The notes under the pieces were generated by a model. That model ran no database searches. It was not told the DNA's origin and was given only the letters and a program-made list of their open reading frames with translations. Made by a program: the position numbers and the translations under genes. 64,000 nucleotides of DNA from Stereocaulon alpinum (Eukaryota > Ascomycota > Lecanoromycetes > Lecanorales > Stereocaulaceae). The stretch covers positions 124,001 to 188,000 of the forward strand of contig JAEUBA010000024.1 in assembly GCA_018257865.1 (NCBI GenBank), given 5' to 3'. Within the stretch, counting starts at the first letter, position 1, and every line of letters begins with the position of its first letter. Shown here piece by piece: positions 45,815-57,655 of this stretch.

Positions 45815-47764
45815 TTACCAAAGAACAAAGTCTTGAGGAGAAAATTTGCCATCTTCCAACCCTAGCATAGCTTCTCCTTCCATGACGCCATGACAGTAGC
45901 ATTCACCAACAAGCAGATAATGGTCATCGACTTCTCGTAAAACAAAAGGCACCTGCGAACCGAACAGTACGCACACGACATCTCCAGGCTCTACCAAGCG
46001 TGGGCCCAAGCCCATATGTCCCTCTGTCGTGATGAAGAATCTTCGATTTGGGGTAGCTTGTTGAAAGCTGGCAAGGAAATGGATGATGTCCTCTTCCTTG
46101 GCCTTAGTAGCGAGATCCTCTGGCTCGAAAGCAGACGGGTCATGTTCTGTCATCCACCGTCTGAATTGAGCTCCTTCCTCATCCTGCGCAGCCTTTAGCC
46201 ACATAGAGCTCTTCATATCCGTGATGATGGTACGCCAAAAGGCGTCAATCCTTCGTTCACCAGCCATCGAAATCTCGGACGTATGATGTTTAGCCAGCGG
46301 CCACCATGTCTTGAACAGGGAAAACATTCGTTCCTGGCTTTCGGGTGTTTCTACGGTATCTCCATCGTTTTCGAGATGTGTACCCAAGACGGATATTTGG
46401 CCGATGACAAGCCCCCGTACTGTCATCTTTTCGAGATCGTCTGAGATCTGCATTTGCGCGGGTGAGCTTCCGGAGGCATGGAAGAGCTGTGCCATGCCTT
46501 CCTCACTATCCAAACGTCCTATGATCCTCAAAGGTCGGTAACGCGCATCGATACTCCAGTCGGGAGCCCAGGAAGGGAGATCTTCAACAGTACTTCCGTA
46601 CGACTGACAGGCAGTCAATAGCTTAAGGGTACCATCGCGCTCCATCACGAACTTAGCAACTTCGCTATAGACGCGAGCTACCGGGTATGAGTAATCTACA
46701 GTAAGATCTCCACTTTTTAGGTCTTTGCATATCCCTAGGATGGCATAAACCTTGTCCCGAGGATCGCTGCACTTTCGGCTTCGAAATGCCCATAAGTTCT
46801 TCATTAGCGTGCTGTGGGCTTCTGCTATTGGTGACTGGCTCTTATGTACTTCCCGAATGAGGTTCACAGGTGACTCTATATTCATGTAATTGTATCCTTC
46901 GTCGAGAAGGGCACAATACCGCTTTAGGCCCAGGCGGTCGAGGCGGTAGGACTGCATGGCGTGGAATACTCGTGAAGCAAGGTCCCATGGGACGCTCTGG
47001 CTGCCGCAAACGAACGACATGGGACTGTCTGGCATGCAAACCTCCTGGATGACCTGAAAGGAGGAATCAATATGGAATCTGATGTACGGGGTAATAGACC
47101 ATAGTACCCAGACACGCTCGAACCATTCCCTTCGAAACAGACGATTGATCGCCAACCAAGGCTTGAGATCGAAGTCCTCGACTTCTTCAGGAATATTTTT
47201 GACCAAAGACACCTTGGCCAAGTCCACGTCCCAGAATAAATCTTCTTTCAGCTCCTCGGCAAGCGTTTTGATTGTCTCCATACCCAAGTCACTGTCATCG
47301 CTCGCTCCGCCAACCCAAATAACAAGGTGCGAGGTGCGTGCGTATATGTATTGCATCATTTTAACCTGTACCGTCTTCTCGGCATCGTCACTCTGATTGA
47401 TGCAGATAGCATCGATCCAGATCGTCCGTTCTGAACGCTCGTGACGAAGATGTCGTAGAGCGGTCTCGAGACTTGCAGTTACCTGAAATATGTGGCCCTG
47501 CAGCAGTATAGGCTTCCTAATGCTAGCGTTGCCCCAGACATAGGATAGGGTCTCATAGGTGGGGTTGTCGTCTAAGGAAATTGTTCTTAGTGTACATCTA
47601 AGCCGGTGCGTCCACTTTCCCGGGATTAGGTTGACAACGCGGATTTCGCCACGTCGAAGGGGTTGATAAATTAATGGGCCATGATTTGAAGATTCGTCTC
47701 CTCTTGGTAGCAACCATGCTATGCGTCTCTTGAATTGCTCCCATATCTGATGCAGGGCCATCAT
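45815..47764 (-). CDS. HET-domain protein (heterokaryon incompatibility family)
   Basis: The whole interval is open, but it contains a 54-bp GT..AG intron (47107-47054) that keeps the frame. Its removal turns an odd insertion into RVWVIQEVCM, the standard third HET motif, so exons are 47764-47108 and 47053-45815 and the protein has about 631 residues. The HET domain lies at about 65-215: YETLSYVWG, TIWIDAICINQSD, and WFERVWVIQEV with VCGSQSVPW. After it come DPRDKVYAILGI and PSWAPDWS, common in the C-terminal part of fungal HET proteins. HET domains are TIR-like and can trigger cell death on non-self contact between strains. It lies next to a second HET gene in the same direction that is broken. 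Confidence 0.9.
   Translation of the reverse strand: MMALHQIWEQFKRRIAWLLPRGDESSNHGPLIYQPLRRGEIRVVNLIPGKWTHRLRCTLRTISLDDNPTYETLSYVWGNASIRKPILLQGHIFQVTASLETALRHLRHERSERTIWIDAICINQSDDAEKTVQVKMMQYIYARTSHLVIWVGGASDDSDLGMETIKTLAEELKEDLFWDVDLAKVSLVKNIPEEVEDFDLKPWLAINRLFRREWFERVWVLWSITPYIRFHIDSSFQVIQEVCMPDSPMSFVCGSQSVPWDLASRVFHAMQSYRLDRLGLKRYCALLDEGYNYMNIESPVNLIREVHKSQSPIAEAHSTLMKNLWAFRSRKCSDPRDKVYAILGICKDLKSGDLTVDYSYPVARVYSEVAKFVMERDGTLKLLTACQSYGSTVEDLPSWAPDWSIDARYRPLRIIGRLDSEEGMAQLFHASGSSPAQMQISDDLEKMTVRGLVIGQISVLGTHLENDGDTVETPESQERMFSLFKTWWPLAKHHTSEISMAGERRIDAFWRTIITDMKSSMWLKAAQDEEGAQFRRWMTEHDPSAFEPEDLATKAKEEDIIHFLASFQQATPNRRFFITTEGHMGLGPRLVEPGDVVCVLFGSQVPFVLREVDDHYLLVGECYCHGVMEGEAMLGLEDGKFSPQDFVLW
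47054..47107 (-). other. In-frame 54-bp intron in the HET gene
   Basis: Donor GTACTATGG and acceptor CTTTCAG flank a 54-base insert at a conserved HET motif. Because it has no stop and a length divisible by three, an open-frame search hides it. Confidence 0.75.
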
Positions 47765-48262
47765 CTATCAGTGTAGATGAGTAAATAGAGTCATAGTCCA
47801 CAATGTTGGCATGACGAGCACACGTGGTCTAGATATAATGAAGGCAACAGCCCGCCCAGACGGTTACGCTGACGAATAACGAGACTAATGCAGGGCTAAC
47901 GTCAGAGATGCATTTGCCAAGGAGCCTAGACCTCCCATTGAGCACAAAAGACGGGTTCCACTTGCTTTAGATGCATACGCGCCCAAGATTGGTTGTGATG
48001 CGACGCTTGACGGCTTTGTGTCATTATTTGGCAAGGCTCAAGATCGGAAACTGGTTGTAATGTTCACGCCGTCTTGTTCGTTGTGAATATCCAACCTCTG
48101 GCCGCGTGTCTAGTGGCGATTATGCCTTTCTGCACGGCCACATGAAGGCCGTTCCGAAGTCGTGACGGTTGAGACACTTGAATGAAAAGTTCATCATATG
48201 TTGCTTTATCTGATCCACCATAACTTGAAAGTACTTTGTTCAAACAACACACTACTGAGTAC
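47765..48262. other. Intergenic between the two HET loci
   Basis: No gene seen. It should include the promoter of the intact HET gene (minus strand, start 47764). Confidence 0.4.
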
Positions 48263-50192
48263 TCAGTGAATCTGGAAATCCTTCAATCTATTGACGTTCT
48301 CGTCCATTACCAATTCCCCATGCATGGTGCCCTGCACATAAGCCTCTCCAACAAGCTCATAGCATCCTTCCCGGCGCTCACGCATTATTACTGGAACACG
48401 GCAGCCGAGAAGTATACACACCTTGTCTCCCTTTTTAGTCTCGTGAGGTGTCATACCAATGCGACCCTCTTGTGTGATCAGCAGTCTCTTGTGTTTCAAG
48501 GCGAATTCCGTCTCCTCGATAAAACATTGCTCGCGGATGCCTTGGTCAGATACATTGCGGATCAACCGCGTCAGATCTGGAGCCGGGTTGTACCACTCTT
48601 CCATGATACGACCGTGGACTTCGATTAATGTGTCTTTCGGATACCAACGTTCAAGTAGATACTCGATCTGACTTTGTAAATCCGTTTTGACGTGGATGTT
48701 TTTGGTGTTGAACAGAGAATTCAGAAGACCCAGGCCGCCGGACAGTAATCCTTTTCTCCCGAGGACAAGACTGTTGCACAATGCCTCGAGCACACCCACT
48801 TCCAAACCCTCACCCTCTTGCAAGACAAATGACGAGCGCTCTTGATCAGGCGGAATAGTATTGTAATCGGTATTTTCGCTGATGTTGTTGCAAGACTTTA
48901 GTTCTAGATCTACAGCGCCAAGCCCATCAACGATGTCGAATACGAAACCCTTTGCAAATAGGATGTGACCATATTCCGAGACGCCGCCTGTATGCTGAGC
49001 TCGAAAGTTGAACGAGCCACTAGAGCTAGCAGCGGCTATATAGATAGTATCGAGGAAACCATCGCCTTCATCGTGGAAAACCATCGTCGGAGGCAAACTA
49101 TCACACCAGTTCGGCACCCATGATGGTAGGTTGGTCTTCAGGTCATATTTGCCGCAGCAAATGATGCTTAGATCTCTGCTAGCCTTCAAGATAGCGGTAG
49201 TGGTTGATATACAAAGCTCTTCTGGCGGAAGGCTATAGTCCGGTGCTGGCAAAAGTTCAGAGCCGGCCTTCGCAAGAGCCAATACCGCGTATTTTGTCAT
49301 GCGGAAGAGTTGCGAGCGCTTTGTTACATCTTTTTAAGGCAAACAATAGGTCTTTCCATGGATACCAAACACCGTCCAATGCTTGAAATCCTAGAATGAA
49401 CTGACGCAATCGAAGTATCGAAGATAAGGACAAAGTCCCAGACAAGGATGCTTGACTTCTACTTATCGTCGGCCAGCGGAGCTCTCCCATCTGTGACATT
49501 ATCGCAGCAAAAGTCGTCCCCAGATGGATTCCTGTCGCGTACGCTGCGCCGCAGCATATCAATAACTGCCGAGCGAAGACCATCTCCTGGATTATCCAGA
49601 CCCTACGCCAATAGGGCCTGCTCAAGAAGGCCTCAAGAGCACTCCAATGAGCGTCATATGCAGAAGTTTCTCCAGGCTGATCATGTCTCTTCATGGCACT
49701 TTGCCAGGTATCTTTATCAGCCTCATAGTTGGATAAGATGTGCATTAGGTCCAGAGCAAGATTGCTGTCATCAGCCGCCCTTCCAAGCCACGCTACAGTC
49801 TCAGAAGCGTTTGCGTATATCTTCACCATCCGCGAGACTTGCCGGTTTCGCTCGTCAATGTCGCTTTGGTTGATACAGAGGGCGTCCACCTATAGCCGAA
49901 TGTGTCCATGTCTTCGTAGTTCCCGTAGTGCTTCATGAAGGTTCGTTGTTGCTTGGACTTCATGACCGTTGACATGGATTGGACGAGTTACGTTCGGATC
50001 TCCCCAGCAGTATGATAAAGCCCTGTAGGAAGGGTACTCATTTAGTGATATATGGTCAAGCTTGCATCTGACCGGTTCCGACTCATCATCTGCTTTCTCG
50101 ACCGTCAAAAGTCGAATCTCATCCGAGGATTCGTTCAGCGGACTGTATAGAAGAGTGGTTGAAGCCGAGGTGTTCAGAGGCATGGTGGTCAT
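48263..50192 (-). pseudogene. Broken HET-domain gene
   Basis: The minus-strand frame starts at 50192 and codes a HET N-terminus with YRALSYCWGD. At 49892-49890 there is an in-frame TAG exactly where the family has Trp, before VDALCINQSD. No GT..AG intron removes it. The frame then stays open with WRRVWIIQE and ATLPHDK until about 49290, where the reading frame slips. The expected DKIYAVLA can be read only by moving to another frame, which fits a loss of two bases. The second frame runs on through PSWVPNWCD and a normal C-terminus to 48263. One nonsense codon and one frameshift in an otherwise well-kept gene mean recent inactivation. The TGG to TAG change equals CpA to TpA on the other strand, the kind made by repeat-induced point mutation. 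Confidence 0.85.
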
Positions 50193-51169
50193 GACTCGCT
50201 GTTCCGCGTCTAGCCAGTTCTTGAGCAGGAGCCCCTCCGCTTCCCTTGAAGAATTAGGGGATCCGAGGAAACAGCCGTGAGGACAGGGTCGTGAAGTAGG
50301 ACTCGGATATCTGGATAGGTCGGGAACTCAGGAATCTCAACACCATACCCGTCACTAACCATGAATTATAGTAAGGTAGTACGTTGATAGTCAAGTTGGC
50401 AAGGAAGCCCCTGCACCGGACATCGCCTAGGCACTTCCGCGCTAGTCACGTGCCATATCCGGCTCGTCTCGACCTCGCAGCCCTCGACTTCCTACTGCCT
50501 TCCCATTAACGTTGGCTGCTCTTCATGTTTTTGGATTTCCCCTTCCTATCAGCGAAAATGCTCCTTAGCGTCCCCCTGCTATGAAAGCTTACTCAACGGT
50601 TCTGTTCATAATAGACCTCGATCAGGCTCCTATAGGCGAGATCGTGGATTTTGTCACGGTCATCTCTTCGATGTCCCCGTACAGCCTAGATCCTTTAGGT
50701 GGTTTTACAAAGACATAGGTATGTACTCCCTTCGTTACTGATTCCTTCTTTCGTTCTTGTCTTATATAGGATAAATAGCTGCCAACCATGTGATCCGTTC
50801 TATACTCACGCACAATCCTGACTATTAGTCTTTTATCTAGAGGTCCTGGCATAGAGACTACCATATCTCCATTGGTTCTATATGGCAGGTAAAGTGAAAC
50901 CGACGGAAACTTGACGCTCTCTGCAGAGTTTGGTCAACCAGTCCTGTGGCAATGCAATCCTCGATATAGTGGATGCGTTCCATAATTCGCAGTCTGCAAG
51001 CCCCCTCATGTCTAAGAAGATATGGATCAAGCAGGAACATATAACCATCAATGGACGATATGAACCCACATAACGGCCTCACGTATATCATGGTTGGAGC
51101 CGTAGTCAATGCTGCTTCCTTCGAACATCTTGAATGCGCACAGAACTTCTCGCTCCGACACGCAAATAA
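50193..51169. other. Intergenic
   Basis: About 1 kb upstream of the broken HET gene and downstream of the Sec14-like gene. No coding signal is recognised. Confidence 0.4.
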
Positions 51170-52320
51170 TCACTTTGGATGAAACTCCGCCAAAAGCTCT
51201 CTTCTCATCTTACCATCCTGCGTCCCCACAGCCATGAGAACATCTCCCTCAGGCCTAGGGATATACCTAATCGGCCCATCAACCCACCTGTCTGCCAGCC
51301 TCCCAACGGCCTTGGCGGTCTCGGCATCAGGTACAGGATGATCTCCAAACTTCCATTCCAGCGTCCCCCCAAACCGCACTGGGAGATCGTTGGGCTCAAT
51401 AAACTCCGTTAATGCAGCCGTAGCCTGCCCGTGCGGTACCACGAGAATTTTCCTCGTAGTAGCCGGATCAAACCAGCGCACCACAAGGCTCCAGATAGTC
51501 GGGAAGAAATACGGAGCGCCAACCACGAAGATCCGCTCCACCGTCTCCGGATAATGCGCCGTCGCCATGTTGCTCGCCTTCTGCAACAAGCCGCGCAGAG
51601 CCCAGAATTTACGCAGGCCAACGGCGGACAAGTCGATGATATTATTTGATTTGTCGATGGGCATGTTGGACGGATGGGGGAGTGTGGTGCAGAGGCGTTG
51701 CGTGAAGCGCGTTACATATTCGGCTGGGAGAAATATAGAGCTAAGTTCAGGGTCGTCTTTGGCGAGTTGGGTAAGGTCGCTAGGCGATATTTCGGAAAGG
51801 ACGTACACCATTACTGGGATCCCGTTTTTGTCGCGGCGGCCGGTCCATTGGGGTTGCTGGTATTGATGGTGGGTAAGTGTTTACTTTAGGGGCCGATTGT
51901 TGGGGAAAGAGTGGTGAGCGGATTAGGGGCTTACCACACGGTTCATGCGTTCGAAAGCCTGGATATCGGCATTATCGTATGTTGAGTCAAGGTTGTATTT
52001 TCGGCGCCAGACTGCGGAGGCGCTGTACTGCTTATACGCGGCTTGCGGATCAAATGAGCGCGCTCGGAGGAATCGTCTAAGATTGTAAGTGATCAGATTG
52101 AAGTTAAATGCTGAGTAGCATACATTAACGTTATATCGTCGTTGGTCTCGTTATTGGGATGCCCCTCCAGCTCGCTCGCTGGCCAGTAGAGATTGTCCTT
52201 TTCACAAAGGGATTTGAGCTTTAGGAAAGCCTCGTTTTGTTCTTCGTTAGCAAAGGTGGACGGACTTATCATTGAGATCTTCGTTGCATTTGTTGAGCTA
52301 GAGTCTGATGCGGATACCAT
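51170..52320 (-). CDS. CRAL-TRIO (Sec14-like) lipid-transfer protein
   Basis: Three exons, 52320-52124, 52076-51935 and 51856-51170 (47- and 78-bp introns), give about 341 residues. The N-terminal helical CRAL-TRIO-N part includes YWPASELEGHPNNETND and, across the first splice, LIRFLRARSFDPQAAYKQ. The core domain starts after QWTGRRDKNGIPVMVYVL and carries ERIFVVGAPYFFPTIWSLV, TTRKILVVPHG and LPVRFGGTLEWKFGD, which correspond to the usual VVNAP..F and LP.e.GG elements. Sec14-type proteins exchange phosphatidylinositol and other lipids between membranes. No GOLD domain or signal peptide is seen, so it is probably cytosolic. It is divergent from KU70, separated from it by about 1 kb. Confidence 0.9.
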
Positions 52321-53276
52321 GATTGCTAGTGCTCTTACCGTAAGGTGCTCAGATTGAAACAATGACTACGAATAGTCGAAAGCAGAAGCAATGGATTCAA
52401 GAAGCAGGAAAACAACGCTGTGACCGAAACAGCACTCGGGGGGTTTAGCATTGGTCCCCTTGGCAGCATAAGCTTTGGGGTGAAGGCTCCAAGAGTAGTT
52501 TAGTTTCCGTGGACGCGTACCGGAACACGGAAACTTCAAAGAACTAAAATTCCTTATCTGGCACCGGAAGCTAAAGCCTTTTGCGGTGCGCTACTGCATC
52601 GCCGCCTCGGCGCTAAGGATCCTGAGTGAGAGGAAGCGCGCCAAGATGTCGTTATGAATCGATTGATACAATCTCAAATGGCTAATAGTGACTGGATCAT
52701 GGGTAGAGGATCGTTGCTCTTCCTGTAGACTATCTATGTCGGCACCTTGACGTGGCCGCCGATATAGACTCAACGCTTTTGGGGCTGTATGACCATCATA
52801 AAAGCGCGTTTAGCCGAGGAGAAGGGCAATGTTTGCTCCTCGTTCAGTCCGATACTGATTATCAAAGTGCCGCGGGCCTGACGGCTGACAACTTGCTAAC
52901 TACGTACTATCAGAGTCCAGGGTTAGGAGACCGTCTGATTCTAGGTTGGCGGACTTCCTTGGCAGAACATTAATGAGTTCTGGGCAGCCATCTGGAATGG
53001 CTTTCGAAATTCACCGATCAGTACTGTAAGATTGATCTTACGATACACACGCTAATAGATGACGCGCGTGGGGTCCGCCTAAAGCGGCGTCAAGACTATC
53101 TGGAAGCGGAGCGCGTTCTTCCCCGTATGCAAGATATCCGCGTCTGCCTACCTTGCCAAGAAGTTGATATAGCGGTGCCTTCATCACAGTTGTCCTGTCT
53201 CCTATGCTCAACTCTCAAATGGTCGACGCAGTATTGACATACTGTGACTGCTCTGTATACAGGTCAATTATCTTCC
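52321..53276. other. Divergent promoter region, Sec14-like and KU70
   Basis: The 956-bp gap between two divergent starts shows no convincing coding signal and probably holds both promoters. Confidence 0.5.
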
Positions 53277-55397
53277 ATGGCCGATGAAAACAAATGGAAG
53301 CCTCCTGGAGATGAGGAGGAGGAGGAGGAAGAAGAGCTTGACGAAACGGTGAGTAGCCTGCCAAAGTTTGGCTTCCGTTAGATGTCTCATGCTCCACAGG
53401 CCTACAAGTCTGCAAAAGATGCAGTGCTCTTCGTCATCGAGGTTAGCGAGTCAATGCTCACAGCGCCACCTTCCATAGACACAAAGAAACAGGAACGGGA
53501 CACACCTGTTTCAGCAGCATTGAAATGCGCATATGCATTGATGCAACAGCGGATCATATCAAATCCGAATGACATGATGGGAGTTCTACTTTATGGAACC
53601 GAGCAGACTAAGTTTCAGGAGGAAGAACAAGCGCGAGGAGCGCTCGCCTACCCGCATTGCTATCTTCTAACAGACCTAGACATTCCTGCAGCCGAAGATG
53701 TCAAGGCTCTTAGATCCTTGGTTGAAGATGAAGAGGAGTCTAAGAAGCTTCTTGTACCATCCAAGGAGCGCGTCTCCATGGCGAACGTGCTTTTCTGCGC
53801 AAACCAAATATTTACGACAAAGGCCCCAAACTTCGCTTCGAGGCGGCTATTCATCGTCACGGATGACGATGATCCTCATGAGAAAGATAAAGCCCTGAAG
53901 TCAAGTGCTGCTGTCCGAGCCAAGGATCTTTATGACTTAGGAGTAATCATTGAGTTGTTCCCTATCTCGAGACCAGATCATGAGTTCGAACGGTCAAAAT
54001 TCTACGATGTGAGCCTGCGAGGTTTCTAGTGTATCTCTCTAAGCTCATGGATGTAGGACATCATCTACAATACGAGGCCCACAGATCCAGAAGCTCCAGC
54101 CCCCATCTCTAGCACGACTGCTCCGACTTCAACAAGCGATGGAATCTCTCTATTGCACTCCCTTCTTTCATCTATCAATTCTAAAGCTGTAGCAAGAAGA
54201 GCATTGTTCTCCTCCGTACCATTTGAAATTGGACCAGGTTTCAGGATCTCCGTAAAAGGCTACATCATCTTCAAGCGCCAAGAACCCAAACGAAGCTGCT
54301 ACATCTGGCTAGACGGCGAGAAACCCCAGATCGCGACCGGCACGACTACTCAAATGGCCGATGATACAGCTAGGACTGTAGACAAGGTAGAGATCAAAAA
54401 GGCTTACAAGTTCGGCGGAGAGCAAATAACATTCACCCCCGAAGAAGTATCTCAGCTCCGCCATTTCGGCGACCCAGGCATCAGGATCATTGGCTTCAAG
54501 CCCCAGTCAATGCTACCCTTCTGGGCCAACACAAGACCATCAACCTTCATCTACCCCTCCGAAGACGACTACGTAGGCTCAACACGCGTCTTCTCAGCAC
54601 TACAGCAAAAGCTCCTCAAAGACAAAAAGATGGCCGTTGCCTGGTTCATAGCCCGCAAAAACGCATCCCCAGTAATAGCCGCCGTTCTCCCAGGAGCCGA
54701 AAAACAAGACGACAACGGCGCCCAAATAATCCCACCAGGAATGTGGCTGTGCCCCCTCCCCTTCGCAGACGACATCCGCCAAAACCCCGAAACCAACCTC
54801 ATTCGCGCCCCAGAACCCCTAATCGACAGCATGCGAACCGTAATCCAACAACTCCAACTCCCAAAAGCAATCTACGATCCACGCAAATACCCCAACCCAG
54901 CGCTCCAATGGCACTACCGCATCCTGCAGGCTATGGCTTTGGAAGAGGATCTGCCGGAGAAACCGGAGGATAAGACGGTACCGAAGTATAAGCAGATTGA
55001 TAAGCGGGCTGGAGCGTATGTTGTTGATTGGGGGCATGAGCTGCATAGGCACTTTGAGGAGTGGAGGAAGGAGAATGAGTCGGCTGTTGTTCTGGGGAAA
55101 AGGCCTGCGAAGGATGAGTTGGCTGTTAGGGGGACGAAGAGGTCGAAGACAGCAGATGGAGAGGGGACACCGGAGGTTGATGACGGACAGATGATGAAGG
55201 CGTTTGAGAAGCAGGCTGTGGGAAAGGTATGTGACCGCTTGAACGATTCGTCCGCGGAACGTGCGGCGTGATTGCTGACATCCTTTCAGATGACGATACC
55301 GCAATTGAAGTCTTGGTTGCAGGCGAAAGGGCTGCCAGTTGGTGGCAAGAAAGCCCAATTAGTCGAGAGGGTGGAAGAATACTTTGAGCAGAAATGA
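53277..55397 (+). CDS. KU70: Ku70, DNA end-binding subunit
   Basis: Four exons, 53277-53348, 53400-54008, 54057-55226 and 55290-55397, all phase 0, give about 652 residues, the usual length. An acidic N-terminus (DEEEEEEELDET) precedes the vWA-like alpha/beta domain (AVLFVIEVSESML to about residue 250). Next comes the Ku beta-barrel core that threads DNA, with FRISVKGYIIFKRQEP, FGDPGIRIIGFKP and WFIARKNASPVIAAVLPG, and then a C-terminal arm with a basic linker (RGTKRSKT). The last exon codes a SAP domain (MTIPQLKSWLQAKGLPVGGK). With Ku80 it binds double-strand ends and starts non-homologous end joining, and it also acts at telomeres. The first intron separates a 24-residue acidic exon. Confidence 0.95.
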
Positions 55398-55805
55398 CGC
55401 GGGTGTATGTGCTGCTCAATGCTGGATATGCAGCGACGTCCAATGCTGAATCACTGATACTTTTAAACCTCGTATTGAGGGTCAACGGAATGTGTATTAT
55501 ACAAATGAACGAAGATAGTGGAGCAGATGTTCCACCTAAATATGGCACAAGCTATTCATGGCCATCTTCTCATCGAGATTTTGAATGCCCTCTAGTGCCC
55601 AATCAGAGTAAATGTACAAAACAGCGCTCAGATCCTCGTACATATCAGGGGTATTCCGATCATCACATAAACTCTCGCATGCTCGCTATCATAGCCAACT
55701 AGCATCGCCCATAAACGTCGCAATAGCATTGCTTCTCATCAGGACAACTGTTCGGCGCGCATTAGCATCATTCCGTCCTGTAAAACCCTCAATTGGAGCC
55801 ACTCA
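55398..55805. other. Intergenic, convergent 3' ends
   Basis: This lies between the 3' ends of KU70 (+) and the DUF3431 gene (-). Nothing else is recognised. Confidence 0.5.
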
Positions 55806-56701
55806 CTAAACAGCATCCTTCCCAAAAACAACATGCCACAAAAACTCCATAACCCTCCCACTCTTCGCATCACTCTTCTCCGTCTCCACAATCCACTTCC
55901 TCAACCTCTCATAATCACCCAACGGCCTCTTAAGCACCTGTTCCCTACTAACGGCAAACTGCGCACAACAAGCCGCCCCAACCCTCCATTCCACCCCCGC
56001 CTCCACCTTCACCTGCCCCTCCGTACTCGTCCCCCTAAAAACATCCGCCCAAACCTCCGGCGTAACATGCGCATTATCCCTATGCGCCTCCAAACACCCC
56101 GGGTTCCAATTACAGCGTAAATTCACATAGCCATTCCTCTGTACGAAAGGGAGCTTGAGGGAGCGCAGGGCAGCGACGTTGTCGTGGAGAGGGGCGTCGG
56201 TGTGCCAGGCTGAGAGGAAGCCGGAGCGGTGGGAGTGGAGGAATGTTAGGGTGGTGGGGAGGGAGGCGTAGTTGTCTATTATGTAGGAGAGGTAGGCCAT
56301 TGCTTCGTGGCCTTTGTTTAGGGGGGTTGTGAGGGCTGTTGTTGTGGTGTTGGGGGTGGGGTTTACGGTGTAGATTGCTGCTTGCCAGCTGGGGGTTTTG
56401 TTAGCGTAGAGCTGAGTTTGTGTGTGAGGATGGTGGGTGCGTACTCGGGGAGTTCTTTGGCTACCCAGTCTGTGTTTTCTTTCTCGAGCTTCGCCATGAT
56501 GATGACTTTGTCGCCGCGCTGGCCGCTGAAGGTGGGTATATTTTCAACGGTGCCATGCTGGAAGGTGTTCTGCCAGGAGGCGCCGATGTAGGATGTCACG
56601 TCGTATTGGTCCCAGAAGTCTTCGAGCTTATTTCTTAGGAGGACGAGGATGAGGATGACCAGAAATGAGGCGCTAAGGGCGAAGCGGAGGGCCCATCTCA
56701 T
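55806..56701 (-). CDS. Membrane-anchored DUF3431 protein
   Basis: Two exons, 56701-56445 and 56388-55806 (56-bp intron with a GCTAAC branch site), give about 279 residues. The joint gives AKELPDWQAAIYTV, the expected start of the DUF3431 core. Without splicing the region looks frameshifted. The ATG at 56701 (A at -3) is directly followed by a membrane helix (WALRFALSASFLVILILVLL), which suggests a type II anchor. The core carries NKGHEAMAYLSYIIDNY, FLHSHRSGFLSAWH, GYVNLRCNWNPGC and CAQFAVSREQVLKRP. The latter resembles the acceptor-domain motifs of this putative glycosyltransferase-like family. The in-frame sequence upstream contains no ATG before a stop, so a longer N-terminus would need another exon. 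Biochemical function is unknown. Confidence 0.85.
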
Positions 56702-57655
56702 CGTGGCTTTGGTGCCGTTATCTTGAACATTGGTGCAGATTACTGATGGCGCGGCTTCAGGGACGCCTTTTCTTGCTGGTTCGATGGACAATGGGATGAT
56801 AATGGTCCATGTTTGCGCTCGCTGTTCGGGGCTTGATTAGGGCATGCCAAGAGACGTTAGTTGTAGGGCACCTACCTTACCTCGCTTACCACCCCTATAC
56901 ATAAGCAAACAAGAAAAGAGGGCTCATCCCTTCCTCGTAACAAGTCCGAAGCCAGTGACGTTGCCGCTCATCTTCTTATTCTCTTTCTGAATCTTTTCAA
57001 GGCTTCCATAGTACCTGATCAGCAGAATTGTCTACATATCTATGCTCAGATTTCCGATGGCAGCCGTGCCCATGAACTGTTGGAGCCAGTCCGTGCTGTG
57101 AAGATAGGCCTCAAAAGAAACCTCAGACTTTCTTGTACTGCTTGCTGGCTTTTAATAATCAAGAGGCCGTCGAACCAGGCGGACGTCTCTCCTTGCCTTG
57201 CCATTTGTCATGAATACTAACTACGATATTTCCAGGACTATTCTAGAGTCTTTGGAGAAAGTAACAATGTCTGTGAAGGCTTCCCTCTCTAAGTTCTAAA
57301 ACCATCGTTCGTTGGCTATAATCGGCTACAGGAGTAATCACGTTGGAAGATATTGTGACCTGACAAGTCACTCACTGCCCAATGACACAACTCTTCAAGT
57401 CCTCCCATCCCAGCCTGGCTTTCTGTGGCCCAATCACTCGCAATGACGCGCAGCAGAATGTCTTCTATATGACTGCTCCAAAAGACTACAGGAGTGGTGA
57501 TACGCCAATGTACCAATTGCATGAATTGCTTCGGACCAAATTACAAGGTGCGTTGGAACAGAAAAGCATCTAGGAATCTTTCAACTGTCCCACCCAAATA
57601 TATCTCAGCTCCATGACTATTGGGCCAGCCCACCCAGGTATCGCCGTTTCAACTT
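56702..57655. other. Intergenic
   Basis: No supported gene. It holds the promoter side of the DUF3431 gene and the 3' flank of the secreted 10-Cys gene. Confidence 0.4.

Noticed and set aside
54819..55358. Leu/Arg-rich minus-strand frame of about 180 codons over KU70
   Set aside because: It overlaps conserved KU70 coding sequence and has no family pattern; KU70 splices perfectly.
56389..56444. Apparent frameshift in the DUF3431 gene
   Set aside because: A 56-bp intron with a good donor, branch site and acceptor restores the conserved core.
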